Assembly (NCBI GenBank): GCA_024279035.1
Contig: JAJRSA010000031.1
Location: forward strand, 1 to 64,000
DNA from: Alphaproteobacteria bacterium
GTDB taxonomy: Bacteria; Pseudomonadota; Alphaproteobacteria; Micavibrionales; Micavibrionaceae
Length of the DNA: 64,000 bases
Reading direction: 5' to 3'
In this document: positions 35,723-44,028 of the stretch, in pieces
How positions within the stretch are numbered: position 1 is the first letter of the stretch
Layout of the letters: each line of letters begins with the position of its first letter
The notes under the pieces: model-generated
Databases searched by the model: none
The model's input: the letters and a program-made list of their open reading frames with translations, nothing else
Told to the model about the DNA's origin: nothing
Program-made: the position numbers and the translations under genes

Positions 35723-37237
35723 CTATGAGTATTTTAGATTCCCCTGCACATACCCCAACACCTGATCCAAATGGACGCGCTTTTGCGCCATAGTATTACG
35801 TTCACGGATGGTAACGGTTTGATCTTCTCGGGTTTGAGGGTCGATGGTAATACAAAAAGGTGTCCCGATTTCATCCTGACGGGCGTAGCGCTTCCCTATG
35901 TTTTGTTTGATATCCAAATCAACAGGCATGTGCTCTCGCATCTCCATATAGAGCTTTTGTGCAATTTCTGGTTGTCCGTCTTTGGCGACGAGGGGGAGGA
36001 TAGCCGCTTTCTTTGGCGCAATTGAGGGGTGACAATTCATATACATCCCGCTAGGACGGTTTTCATCTATTGTGTAGGCTTCACACAAAACAGCGAGAAC
36101 GCCTCGGGTCAATCCTGCAGATGTTTCAAGGACATAAGGGGTGTACCATTCATTAGTTTGGAGGTTTTGATATTGCATTTTCTTGCTTGAAAATTTTTCA
36201 TGCTGACTCAAATCGAATTGGGAACGATCATGGATACCTTCTAACTCATCGAATCCAGGGGCAATAAATGGGTATTTATACTCAATGTCATAGGCGCCGA
36301 CACCTTCTTTTGCGTAATGGGCGAGATCATCTTGTGTATGTTCATGGAAATTGAGGTTTTCATCGGATAACCCAATGCTCAGCCACCACTCTTTCCGATA
36401 GTTTTTCCACAAATCGAACCAGCCTTTAATATCATCCTTTGGATCACAGAAAAATTGCATTTCCATTTGCTCGAATTCACGGCTACGGAAGATAAAGTTA
36501 CGGGGGGTGACTTCATTACGAAAGCTTTTGCCTATTTGGGCTATTCCGAACGGAATGCGGACACGGGAGGTGTCTACAATGTTTTTAAAGTTTGTGAAGA
36601 TAGAGCCACAGGTCTCTGGACGGAGATACGCTTTGTTGTCTTCCCCTGCGGCGGCGCCTAGATAAGTGTGGAGCATGAGATTGAACTCTTTGGGCTCTGT
36701 TAATGTCCCTGCTTTTTTTGTGTCGGGACCAATTAAGTTAGAATATTCGGACAAATCAATTTCAGGGAGGGAAACAGTCTCAAAATCAGCACTTGATTTC
36801 CCTCTGGCTAGTTTTTTAAGGCGCGCATCAATAGTGTCTTGCTCTGCATCTTCATGAAAAACAAGAGCGTGCCCTTGTCCATCTTTTGACTTTAAGACGA
36901 TGAGTTTGTCTTCTCGGTATCTCAGCTTGGTCTCTCGACAATCAAGCATGGGATCAGAAAATCCGTCCACATGCCCTGAGGCTTTCCACAATGTTGGGTT
37001 TTGAATGATGGCGGTGTCTACCCCCACAATTTGAAGCGGTGCACCATCAAGGCCAAGGGGAGGGGTGATGACCATAGATTTCCACCATAAATCCCGAATG
37101 TTGTTTTTAAGCTCTGTCCCTAAAGGGCCATAATCCCAAAATCCATTCACGCCTCCATAAATGTCAGAGGCAGGAAAAATAAAGCCACGGCGCTTGCACA
37201 AGGAAACAATGTCTTTCATTGGGATAATGGCACTCAT
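35723..37237 (-). CDS. glyQS: Glycyl-tRNA synthetase, single-chain (alpha2) type
   Basis: A class II synthetase of 504 residues of the homodimeric type found in archaea, eukaryotes and some bacteria. The N-terminal FWDYGPLGTELKNNIRDLWW, motif 2 in FGIAQIGKSFRNEVTPRNFI followed by FRSREFEQME, motif 3 in ETSAGLTRGVLAVL, and the anticodon-binding domain (GKRYARQDEIGTPF) are all clear. Most alphaproteobacteria instead have the alpha2-beta2 enzyme (glyQ and glyS), so this form is unusual here and suggests replacement by transfer. The flanks are orphan genes, which fits an accessory setting. Confidence 0.93.
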   Translation of the reverse strand: MSAIIPMKDIVSLCKRRGFIFPASDIYGGVNGFWDYGPLGTELKNNIRDLWWKSMVITPPLGLDGAPLQIVGVDTAIIQNPTLWKASGHVDGFSDPMLDCRETKLRYREDKLIVLKSKDGQGHALVFHEDAEQDTIDARLKKLARGKSSADFETVSLPEIDLSEYSNLIGPDTKKAGTLTEPKEFNLMLHTYLGAAAGEDNKAYLRPETCGSIFTNFKNIVDTSRVRIPFGIAQIGKSFRNEVTPRNFIFRSREFEQMEMQFFCDPKDDIKGWFDLWKNYRKEWWLSIGLSDENLNFHEHTQDDLAHYAKEGVGAYDIEYKYPFIAPGFDELEGIHDRSQFDLSQHEKFSSKKMQYQNLQTNEWYTPYVLETSAGLTRGVLAVLCEAYTIDENRPSGMYMNCHPSIAPKKAAILPLVAKDGQPEIAQKLYMEMREHMPVDLDIKQNIGKRYARQDEIGTPFCITIDPQTREDQTVTIRERNTMAQKRVHLDQVLGYVQGNLKYS

Positions 37238-37302
37238 AAATAAATCTTTCTTTCTTTCTAATAATTGAATAGTTTTTATACCGTGAGGATTAAGGTAAGT
37301 AA

Positions 37303-37800
37303 ATGTCTATTCAAATTGAGTGTGTCACACAAGAGAATGCAGAGGATCTTCAGTGTTTGATTGAAGATATGCGCCTTCCTAAGGATGCGCACTATGTGGA
37401 GCGGTGTTTGAAAAAGGAACGGATAACGCTATTGGCCTCTGTGAGCGGTCAAAGGGCAGGCTATTGCTTTCTCAATTTTAAGCCTGCGTATGCTCTGTTC
37501 GTACACAATAATATTCCCGAGATGCAAGATCTCAATACACACCCTGATTTTAGGCAACAGGGCGTAGCAACAGCCCTCATTCAAAAATGTGAAGAATTGG
37601 CACAAGAAAGAGGCGCTCAAGAATTGGGGCTTGGGGTTGGATTGTATGCTGGATATGGGAACGCGCAACGCCTCTATGTGAAGATGGGGTTTATTCCCGA
37701 TGGTCAAGGCGTGATGTATGATGCCAAGCCTATAACGCCGTGTGATATTCGTCCTATAGATGATGATTTATGCTTGATGATGGTTAAGGTGTTATCTTAA
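37303..37800 (+). CDS. GNAT-family N-acetyltransferase
   Basis: The 165-residue protein has the GNAT acetyl-CoA site in HPDFRQQGVATALIQKCEEL (about residues 82-101), with the Q/RxxGxA motif, and YGNAQRLYVKMGFIPDG as the usual C-terminal part. LNFKPAYALFVHNNIPEMQD is the beta4 region. The substrate is unknown. It diverges from glyQS across 65 bases and lies just before the entericidin-type gene. Confidence 0.88.
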   Translation: MSIQIECVTQENAEDLQCLIEDMRLPKDAHYVERCLKKERITLLASVSGQRAGYCFLNFKPAYALFVHNNIPEMQDLNTHPDFRQQGVATALIQKCEELAQERGAQELGLGVGLYAGYGNAQRLYVKMGFIPDGQGVMYDAKPITPCDIRPIDDDLCLMMVKVLS

Positions 37801-37865
37801 AGAACGGGTTGAAGAAAAGAGTGATGAGCGTTATATTTACCCAGAACAAAAGAAAGGTTTTAAGT

Positions 37866-37994
37866 ATGAAAAAGATTCTCTCCCTCGTAACACTTGCTCT
37901 CGTAGCTGTCTCTCTGTGTGCATGCGCGAATACGCTCTCTGGCGCAGGACGTGATATTTCTAAAGCAGGAGAAAAAATTCAGGAAACGTTTTAG
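37866..37994 (+). CDS. Entericidin A/B-family lipoprotein
   Basis: A 42-residue lipoprotein. The signal peptide MKKILSLVTLALVAVSLCAC ends in a lipobox, and the mature part follows the entericidin pattern NTLSGAGRDISKAGEKIQET. Entericidins are small envelope lipoproteins, originally described as an antidote/toxin pair in Enterobacteria; in alphaproteobacteria they often occur alone. The frame opens at 37809, but the ATG at 37866, with AAAGGT before it, gives the canonical N-terminus. Its stop codon overlaps the stop of the convergent gene 37991-39190. A second, broken copy of its tail is at 39304-39360. Confidence 0.88.
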   Translation: MKKILSLVTLALVAVSLCACANTLSGAGRDISKAGEKIQETF

Positions 37995-39190
37995 AGATGA
38001 GGGCTAGAAAGGGACATTTTCTGTGCCACAGGGTCTATGACGTTGTGCGCTATCTTGTAAAACGCTATGTCATTTTTTATGGCCTCTATCCATAGGACAT
38101 CATCCTTTGCGCCGTCTGTGTTAAAAAGGTCTTCCATTTTGTCTTGGAAGACCTGAATACTTATATCCCCCGTACTGAGTTCTGCCCAAGAAATAGTTGA
38201 TTGGTAGTTCCATAGGGTTGCGCAATTATATCCTTCTTCTATCTTTCCTTCTATTTCCTCTATAGAAGGTAGGTCTAGGCTTTCATTTTTTAGGGTTTCT
38301 CTTGCCTCATGTCTCATGGAGAGAAATCCTCCCTCTCCTTTTTCATTAGGTTCAAGAATCTCGGTGAGTTGATCACGGGCTTTTTTGACTTTTTCTACAA
38401 GGTCAATTTTAATATTTCGATCTTTTTTTAAGATGTTTAAACGTGTACTAAAGGAATATAAATAGTTATTGTAACATCCTATGGCGACCAATGTGTCGTA
38501 TGCGACCCAGTATTTTTCTTTTGGGGTTTTTGCCTCTTTTTTTTGAGCTTTTTCTAACAACTTTTCTGCGAATCTATAGCCATGTGACGTTGTGTTGCAA
38601 CAAATTTTCAGGTAGGTTAATAGGCTATTAGGGGGGGCTTGCGTGGTCAGTATGTGTTGATAAACTTCTATGTTAGCGCGCCCAAAATTTCTAGAGACTT
38701 GGGCTGATGATCTATAGCGGACACGCCTCATTTTTCTATCCATATTATCTTCACTACACTCAAGGGCGGCTTGATGGTCCTTTTTACTATTCTCAAGAGC
38801 CTTTTGATGGTCTTTTTTAGCTTCTTCATTTCTTTCCTTCCAGAAATGATTAAGTCCGACTCCAATAACAAAAGCTCCTATAAATGGCCCCATGATAGTT
38901 GCTGTCAATTGGAACAAAGCAGTTCTATTCCAACTTCCAAAAGTAGCTGATGCAGATTCTACTTCCTCAAGCCTGTTTTCTAATACTTTAAGTTGAGGCT
39001 CCATAGAGTGTAGAGTGTTATCTTGGCAGCTTCTTTGTTTGAATAGATATTGTATTGTACTGGGTAAGTTATCATCAGTATTATGTTGTTCAGTGGCAAG
39101 CACATGATTACTTCCTGCCAATAAAAAACTTATGAGCAAGGGGTATTTTATAATATTGTTTTTTGGTTTATTTGTTGTTCTATATGGCAC
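37991..39190 (-). CDS. Orphan exported or membrane-anchored protein with coiled coil
   Basis: I do not recognise the family. The 399-residue product begins with a signal-like segment (KYPLLISFLLAGSNHVLA, residues about 16-33), then a polar stretch and a membrane segment (ATIMGPFIGAFVIGVGLN, about 92-109). A charged coiled coil rich in K, E and D follows (WKERNEEAKKDHQKALENSK), with the hexapeptide KKDHQ repeated, and the C-terminal 250 residues are helical. The stop overlaps the entericidin stop. The gene is flanked by two copies of the entericidin tail, which suggests it arrived by an insertion or duplication event. Confidence 0.6.
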   Translation of the reverse strand: MPYRTTNKPKNNIIKYPLLISFLLAGSNHVLATEQHNTDDNLPSTIQYLFKQRSCQDNTLHSMEPQLKVLENRLEEVESASATFGSWNRTALFQLTATIMGPFIGAFVIGVGLNHFWKERNEEAKKDHQKALENSKKDHQAALECSEDNMDRKMRRVRYRSSAQVSRNFGRANIEVYQHILTTQAPPNSLLTYLKICCNTTSHGYRFAEKLLEKAQKKEAKTPKEKYWVAYDTLVAIGCYNNYLYSFSTRLNILKKDRNIKIDLVEKVKKARDQLTEILEPNEKGEGGFLSMRHEARETLKNESLDLPSIEEIEGKIEEGYNCATLWNYQSTISWAELSTGDISIQVFQDKMEDLFNTDGAKDDVLWIEAIKNDIAFYKIAHNVIDPVAQKMSLSSPHL

Positions 39191-39303
39191 TCTAGACCTT
39201 TATATGTTGTTGACTGATATCAAGGAAACTCTATACTATTTTCATAGTTATTGTCAATATGGAATTTTCAAAATCGTTTGGGTCATGCCTAGTGAAGTGG
39301 ATT

Positions 39304-39360
39304 ATCTCGGGCAGAACGTGGTATTTCTAAAGCAGGAGAAAAATTCAGGAAACGTTTTAG
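39304..39360 (+). pseudogene. Displaced duplicate of the entericidin gene tail
   Basis: From about 39312 to 39360 the sequence repeats the last 50 bases of the entericidin gene (37945-37994) nearly exactly: ACGTGGTATTTCTAAAGCAG, then GAGAAAAATTCAGGAAACG and TTTTAG. One A is missing from the A run, which breaks the frame, and there is no signal-peptide part. As at the intact gene, the terminal TTAG overlaps the stop of a convergent orphan gene. Confidence 0.8.
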
Positions 39361-41057
39361 AATTTTGGGGTTAGTCCTGCTAACCCCAGTACTTTTAGTT
39401 TAACCTGTGAGAGGAGAGCACGAGCATAGATTTCTGCAAGTGACAGCTGTTTGTAGGGCGTTTCTTTAGGTTCAGATTCAAAAGTTTCCTCCATTTGTGG
39501 TAATAGGTCTTCGACCCTTTTTGTGATGGCAGATGCGTTTGGATCATCCTTGTAGCATGTTAATATGTCTTCACATTTTTTGATAGGGTGAGTTTGGTAA
39601 CGCGTTGTACAGTGAGACTCTAATTGAGTGTTTATTGCCCTCCTCAAAATATCTTCAAAAGTAGAGATGAAGTGTCTTTCTGTTTCGCTCTCATTAGGAA
39701 CCGCGACACAGGCCTCTACACAGCTTCTGAAGTTATCAAGACGTTTCCAGTTAAGGTCTTCTATAGGTTTTTTTAATATTTCATTGAGACTTCCTGCTGT
39801 TTTTGTGTATAGCTCACACATCTTTTCTGGATCAGCAATTTTTAAAACATTGACAAGTGTGTCATTGCTCAATTCCGATATATCTGTAACCAACTCAAAA
39901 GCATGCTGAATGAGAGGAGAAAAGTGAAAGCTTGATTTTATGGCGCTATCAAGGAGATCAGTGGCTCTATGTTGATGGATTTGTTTCTTCACATTATCTG
40001 TTTCGCTCTCTTGATCTACAAGTGCCTCTTCGGCACGTGTGATTAATTCAGAAGCAATGAGTGCATTATGGTCGTAAAGATCTTGAAGAGCACTTTTAAA
40101 AGCAAGGTCTTTTGTTTCGAGAGAGGCTTTTTCTAGATCGGTAAAAAAACGATTATGATGTAGGCCTCTCTGGTCTTCTTGAGTGTACAGCAAGGCATTG
40201 TCATGCTTTCCTTCAATCCATTGTTTCTGTAGAAAAGCTTTTTGATCTTCGTTTAAAAAATCGACAACATATTGATCTGTGTTGTCTTCATTGACCCCTG
40301 GATAGAAAAGCCCTGCTATTTCATCCAAATAGTCTTCAATATCCTCTTCCCATTGATGAGAGCTGATTATCTCTTCTACAGAAGAGCCTTTTATCTCCTC
40401 TCCTAATAAATCAGCACGATGTTTTTCCCATTGGCGAATTCTTAGCCAACTCTCCATAAGGGGGATTGTATGCTCATTGATGGTCTTTGATTCGTCCTCA
40501 TTCCGCTCAAATGCAGCATGTGTGATCATGCTGTGCATCTTTTCAAAAATAGATGGAATATATTCTTCTTCAATAGCGTTTGTTTTGTCTAAAAATTCAA
40601 AGCCAAACTCAATGAGTTCCTCTGCGATTTCAGAAGACCCATGTCCAACGATTATAGATGTGGACTCAGAGACTTGGTCTTTTTTAGTATCTCTCAGTGC
40701 TAATTCCCTGAGTTCACGTGCGAAGTTTAGGGCTTCTACACAGGATTCTCCCTCTATCCCTTGCATATAATACGCAAAGGTTTTGTAGGCGAGCCCTGTG
40801 TCTTGTTGTCTCAAGGAGATGATAAGGTCTTGAACATGAGCAAAGAGCTTGGCATGTTCTTGGCTTCCGTTGGCTTTATGCTCTCCTTCCATACGTCGAA
40901 TGCGGTAAGACATGAGCTTAAATTTATGGATATGATTTTCAATTTCCTTGATATTTCCACGGACAAGCACACCATTTTTTTCGGCAACAGCCTTTTGATA
41001 GAGAGGATCTTCCTCAAATGTTTTGTAGGCATATATTTTATGTATCCGTGTGGTCAT
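39357..41057 (-). CDS. Large orphan protein, helical, 566 residues
   Basis: I do not recognise this protein. It is soluble by appearance, acidic, helix-rich throughout, with no signal peptide or membrane segment. Recognisable pieces are IKEIENHIHKFKLMSYRIRR, SSEIAEELIEFGFEFLDKTN and ADPEKMCELYTKTAGSLNEI; none points to a known domain. Tandem helical repeats (TPR-like or similar) are possible but not convincing. The end abuts a displaced entericidin tail, just as the neighbouring orphan gene abuts the intact one. It faces ppdK divergently across 130 bases. Confidence 0.6.
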   Translation of the reverse strand: MTTRIHKIYAYKTFEEDPLYQKAVAEKNGVLVRGNIKEIENHIHKFKLMSYRIRRMEGEHKANGSQEHAKLFAHVQDLIISLRQQDTGLAYKTFAYYMQGIEGESCVEALNFARELRELALRDTKKDQVSESTSIIVGHGSSEIAEELIEFGFEFLDKTNAIEEEYIPSIFEKMHSMITHAAFERNEDESKTINEHTIPLMESWLRIRQWEKHRADLLGEEIKGSSVEEIISSHQWEEDIEDYLDEIAGLFYPGVNEDNTDQYVVDFLNEDQKAFLQKQWIEGKHDNALLYTQEDQRGLHHNRFFTDLEKASLETKDLAFKSALQDLYDHNALIASELITRAEEALVDQESETDNVKKQIHQHRATDLLDSAIKSSFHFSPLIQHAFELVTDISELSNDTLVNVLKIADPEKMCELYTKTAGSLNEILKKPIEDLNWKRLDNFRSCVEACVAVPNESETERHFISTFEDILRRAINTQLESHCTTRYQTHPIKKCEDILTCYKDDPNASAITKRVEDLLPQMEETFESEPKETPYKQLSLAEIYARALLSQVKLKVLGLAGLTPKF

Positions 41058-41187
41058 AAGTATTCTTTTAAAGAGGTTTACTCATATGTCAAGAAATAAA
41101 CATTTCAAAATTATTTCCCTTTCTTTCTTCCTTATTGATATTGTACAGTTCCTATAGCTTTAACACTGACGATAGAGGATAATTTTT

Positions 41188-43869
41188 ATGACACAAAAAT
41201 GGGTATACCACTTTGGGGATGGGCAAGCGGATGGCGAGGCCTCGATGAAAAATCTTCTGGGTGGGAAGGGAGCTAATCTGGCGGAGATGTCTTCTCTTGG
41301 GTTGCCTGTGCCCTCTGGCTTTACGGTGACGACTGAGGTGTGTACCTATTATACTCAAAATGATAAAGCCTATCCTGAGACTTTAAAAGAGGAGGTAGCG
41401 CAGGCTGTTAAGGCGATTGAAACGCATATGGGCGCACAGTTCGGCGATCCTGATAATCCCTTACTCGTGTCAGTCCGCTCTGGCGCACGTGTGTCTATGC
41501 CTGGGATGATGGATACCGTTCTTAACTTGGGTTTAAACGATAAAACAGTGGAAGGCCTTGCCTCACAATCGAAGGATGAGCGCTTTGCGTGGGATTCTTA
41601 TCGTCGCTTTATTCAAATGTATGCGGATGTGGTCATGGGGATGTCTCACCATGATTTTGAAACAATTCTGGATGATCACAAAGATCGCCTTGGGCATGAG
41701 AATGATACGGATGTCACGGCCACGCAATGGAAAGAGATTGTGGCGGAGTATAAGGATCTGGTGGAGCAAGATTTACGTCGCCCTTTTCCTGATGATGTGC
41801 AAGAGCAACTCTGGGGCGCAATAGGCGCTGTGTTTGGATCATGGCAGATTCCGCGTGCCGTGACCTATCGTCGATTAAACGCTATTCCCGAGGAATGGGG
41901 CACAGCCGTGAATATTCAAGCGATGGTGTTTGGAAATATGGGAGAAGATTGCTCAACAGGCGTGGCGTTCACCCGTGATCCGTCCACAGGAGAAAATTAT
42001 TTCTATGGGGAGTACCTTGTGAATGCGCAGGGAGAAGACGTTGTGGCAGGCATTCGGACTCCTCAATCTCTGACCCTGAAAGGACGAGAGAGAGAGGGTG
42101 GAGATCTCCCGTCTATGGAAGAGAATATGCCCGCCGTTTTTGCGCAGCTTGCTGAGGTGCGTTTAAAACTTGAAAATCACTACAAAGAGATGCAAGACAT
42201 AGAATTCACGGTCCAACAAAATAAACTCTATATGTTGCAAACCAGAACAGGAAAGCGGACAGCTGCTGCGGCTCTTAAAATTGCCGTTGATATGGTGAAT
42301 GAGGGTATGATTTCTCAAGATGAGGCTCTTTTGCGGATTGATGCCAATGCATTAGATCAACTTCTTCATCCGACACTTGATCCAAAATCAGCACGTGAAG
42401 TGCTCGGAAAAGGCTTGCCAGCCTCTCCAGGGGCAGCCAGTGGTCAGCTTGTTTTTACGGCTGATGAGGCAGAAACACGCGCCAAAAATGAAGAAGATGT
42501 GATCTTGGCGCGCACAGAGACCTCTCCTGAAGATATTCATGGCATGCATGCCGCCCGTGGTATTCTGACAAGCCGAGGCGGCATGACGTCTCATGCAGCG
42601 GTTGTCGCCCGAGGCATGGGGCGCGCCTGTGTCGCAGGGGCAGGAGGCCTTCAAATTGATGCCCAGAGTAAAACCCTTACAGCGCAAGGGCAAATCCTCA
42701 AAGAAGGGGACATTGTGACGATTGATGGCAGTACAGGCGAGATTATGAAGGGCGCCGTCCCAACGCTTCCTCCGCAAATGTCAGGAGAGTTTGAAATTAT
42801 TATGAGCTGGGCAGATGAGGCACGTCGCATGAAGGTACGCACTAATGCGGAGACTCCCGATGATGCCCAAAAAGCGATTGAATTTGGCGCAGAAGGGGTT
42901 GGGCTGTGTCGGACAGAACATATGTTCTTTGACCCAGAGCGTATTCAAAAAGTGCGTGAAATGATTTTTGCGGAAGACAAAGCAGGGCGAGATGAGGCGT
43001 TGGCTCATCTTCTTCCTGCACAGCGCAGTGACTTTGAACAGCTCTTTACCATTATGCAGGGCTTACCCGTGACGGTGCGGTTGCTTGATCCTCCGCTTCA
43101 TGAATTTTTACCTCATGACGACAAGGATGTTCAAAATTTTGCACAAAATGCGGGGCTTGATGAAGCTCTCGTTAAAAGACGCCTCAGTGAACTCTCGGAA
43201 TCTAATCCCATGTTGGGTCATCGAGGGTGTCGCTTGGGGCTCACCTATCCAGAGATATATGCCATGCAAGCCCGCGCGATTTTAGAAGCAGCTCTGGTCA
43301 CACAGGCGCATACTGAAATCATGATCCCTCTCATTGTGAGTCGAAAAGAGTTTAAAATCTTGAAAGATGTGATTGATCAAGAAGCCCAAAAAGTTTTTGA
43401 AGAACAAGGAAAATCTGTTGAATATCTCGTGGGGACAATGATTGAAATTCCGCGGGCCGCCCTTATGGCGGATGATATTGCAAAAGAGGCTCAATTTTTT
43501 AGCTTTGGCACGAATGACCTGACGCAAACAACGTTAGGGATGAGCCGTGATGATTCAGGAAGTTTTTTACCTGATTATGTGAGTAAAGGCGTGTTTGGAA
43601 TAGATCCTTTTGTCAGCCTTGATCAAGAGGGTGTTGGACAATTGGTAGAGATCGCTGTAGAGCGTGGGTCAAAAACCCGTCCTGACCTCAAGCTCGGAAT
43701 CTGCGGAGAACATGGCGGAGACCCTGCCTCCATAGATTTTTGCGAGCGCGTCGGCTTGGACTACGTCTCCTGCTCTCCCTTCCGTGTTCCGATTGCCAGA
43801 TTGGCCGCGGCACAGGCGAGTATTAGGCATCAAAAATGCGTGGAGAAAAAAACATCGAAAGCGGCGTAG
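41188..43869 (+). CDS. ppdK: Pyruvate, phosphate dikinase
   Basis: It interconverts pyruvate, ATP and phosphate with PEP, AMP and pyrophosphate. The 893-residue protein has the nucleotide-binding N-terminal domain (GGKGANLAEMSSLGLPVPSG), the phosphohistidine domain with the catalytic histidine in GILTSRGGMTSHAAVVARGM (about residue 468) and the PEP/pyruvate domain ending in SFGTNDLTQTTLGMSRDD and GICGEHGGDP with the catalytic cysteine (about 838). The length is standard. It is transcribed alone, with a structured repeat 19 bases after the stop that separates it from the convergent galU. Confidence 0.97.
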   Translation: MTQKWVYHFGDGQADGEASMKNLLGGKGANLAEMSSLGLPVPSGFTVTTEVCTYYTQNDKAYPETLKEEVAQAVKAIETHMGAQFGDPDNPLLVSVRSGARVSMPGMMDTVLNLGLNDKTVEGLASQSKDERFAWDSYRRFIQMYADVVMGMSHHDFETILDDHKDRLGHENDTDVTATQWKEIVAEYKDLVEQDLRRPFPDDVQEQLWGAIGAVFGSWQIPRAVTYRRLNAIPEEWGTAVNIQAMVFGNMGEDCSTGVAFTRDPSTGENYFYGEYLVNAQGEDVVAGIRTPQSLTLKGREREGGDLPSMEENMPAVFAQLAEVRLKLENHYKEMQDIEFTVQQNKLYMLQTRTGKRTAAAALKIAVDMVNEGMISQDEALLRIDANALDQLLHPTLDPKSAREVLGKGLPASPGAASGQLVFTADEAETRAKNEEDVILARTETSPEDIHGMHAARGILTSRGGMTSHAAVVARGMGRACVAGAGGLQIDAQSKTLTAQGQILKEGDIVTIDGSTGEIMKGAVPTLPPQMSGEFEIIMSWADEARRMKVRTNAETPDDAQKAIEFGAEGVGLCRTEHMFFDPERIQKVREMIFAEDKAGRDEALAHLLPAQRSDFEQLFTIMQGLPVTVRLLDPPLHEFLPHDDKDVQNFAQNAGLDEALVKRRLSELSESNPMLGHRGCRLGLTYPEIYAMQARAILEAALVTQAHTEIMIPLIVSRKEFKILKDVIDQEAQKVFEEQGKSVEYLVGTMIEIPRAALMADDIAKEAQFFSFGTNDLTQTTLGMSRDDSGSFLPDYVSKGVFGIDPFVSLDQEGVGQLVEIAVERGSKTRPDLKLGICGEHGGDPASIDFCERVGLDYVSCSPFRVPIARLAAAQASIRHQKCVEKKTSKAA

Positions 43870-43888
43870 TTTTATATCGTCTCTTTCT

Positions 43889-44028
43889 TATAGTCATTTT
43901 CATTAAGAATAGTGCATTCTTTGAAGATGACCCGAGCGACTGCGAGGCGGCGGGAGTCCGCCGAAAGCCTGCGTGGCTTGAACGCAGTTTAGAATAAGAA
44001 TGCCTTGTTCTTATTCTAAACGACTATA
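43889..44028 (-). repeat. 140-bp structured repeat, copy A
   Basis: The element runs from TATAGTC (43889) to GACTATA (44028), a perfect 7-base inverted end. Read on the minus strand it contains a 14 bp hairpin (GTTTAGAATAAGAA, loop CAAGGCA, exact complement), then TGCGTTCAAGCCACGCAGGC with short nested pairings, a CGGCGG/CCGCCG hairpin, and a last hairpin (AAGAAT/ATTCTT). Copy B at 53969-54108 has the same length and about eight differences, two of which keep the long stem paired. It lies between the convergent ppdK and galU, and its end encodes the last codons of galU. Confidence 0.85.
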
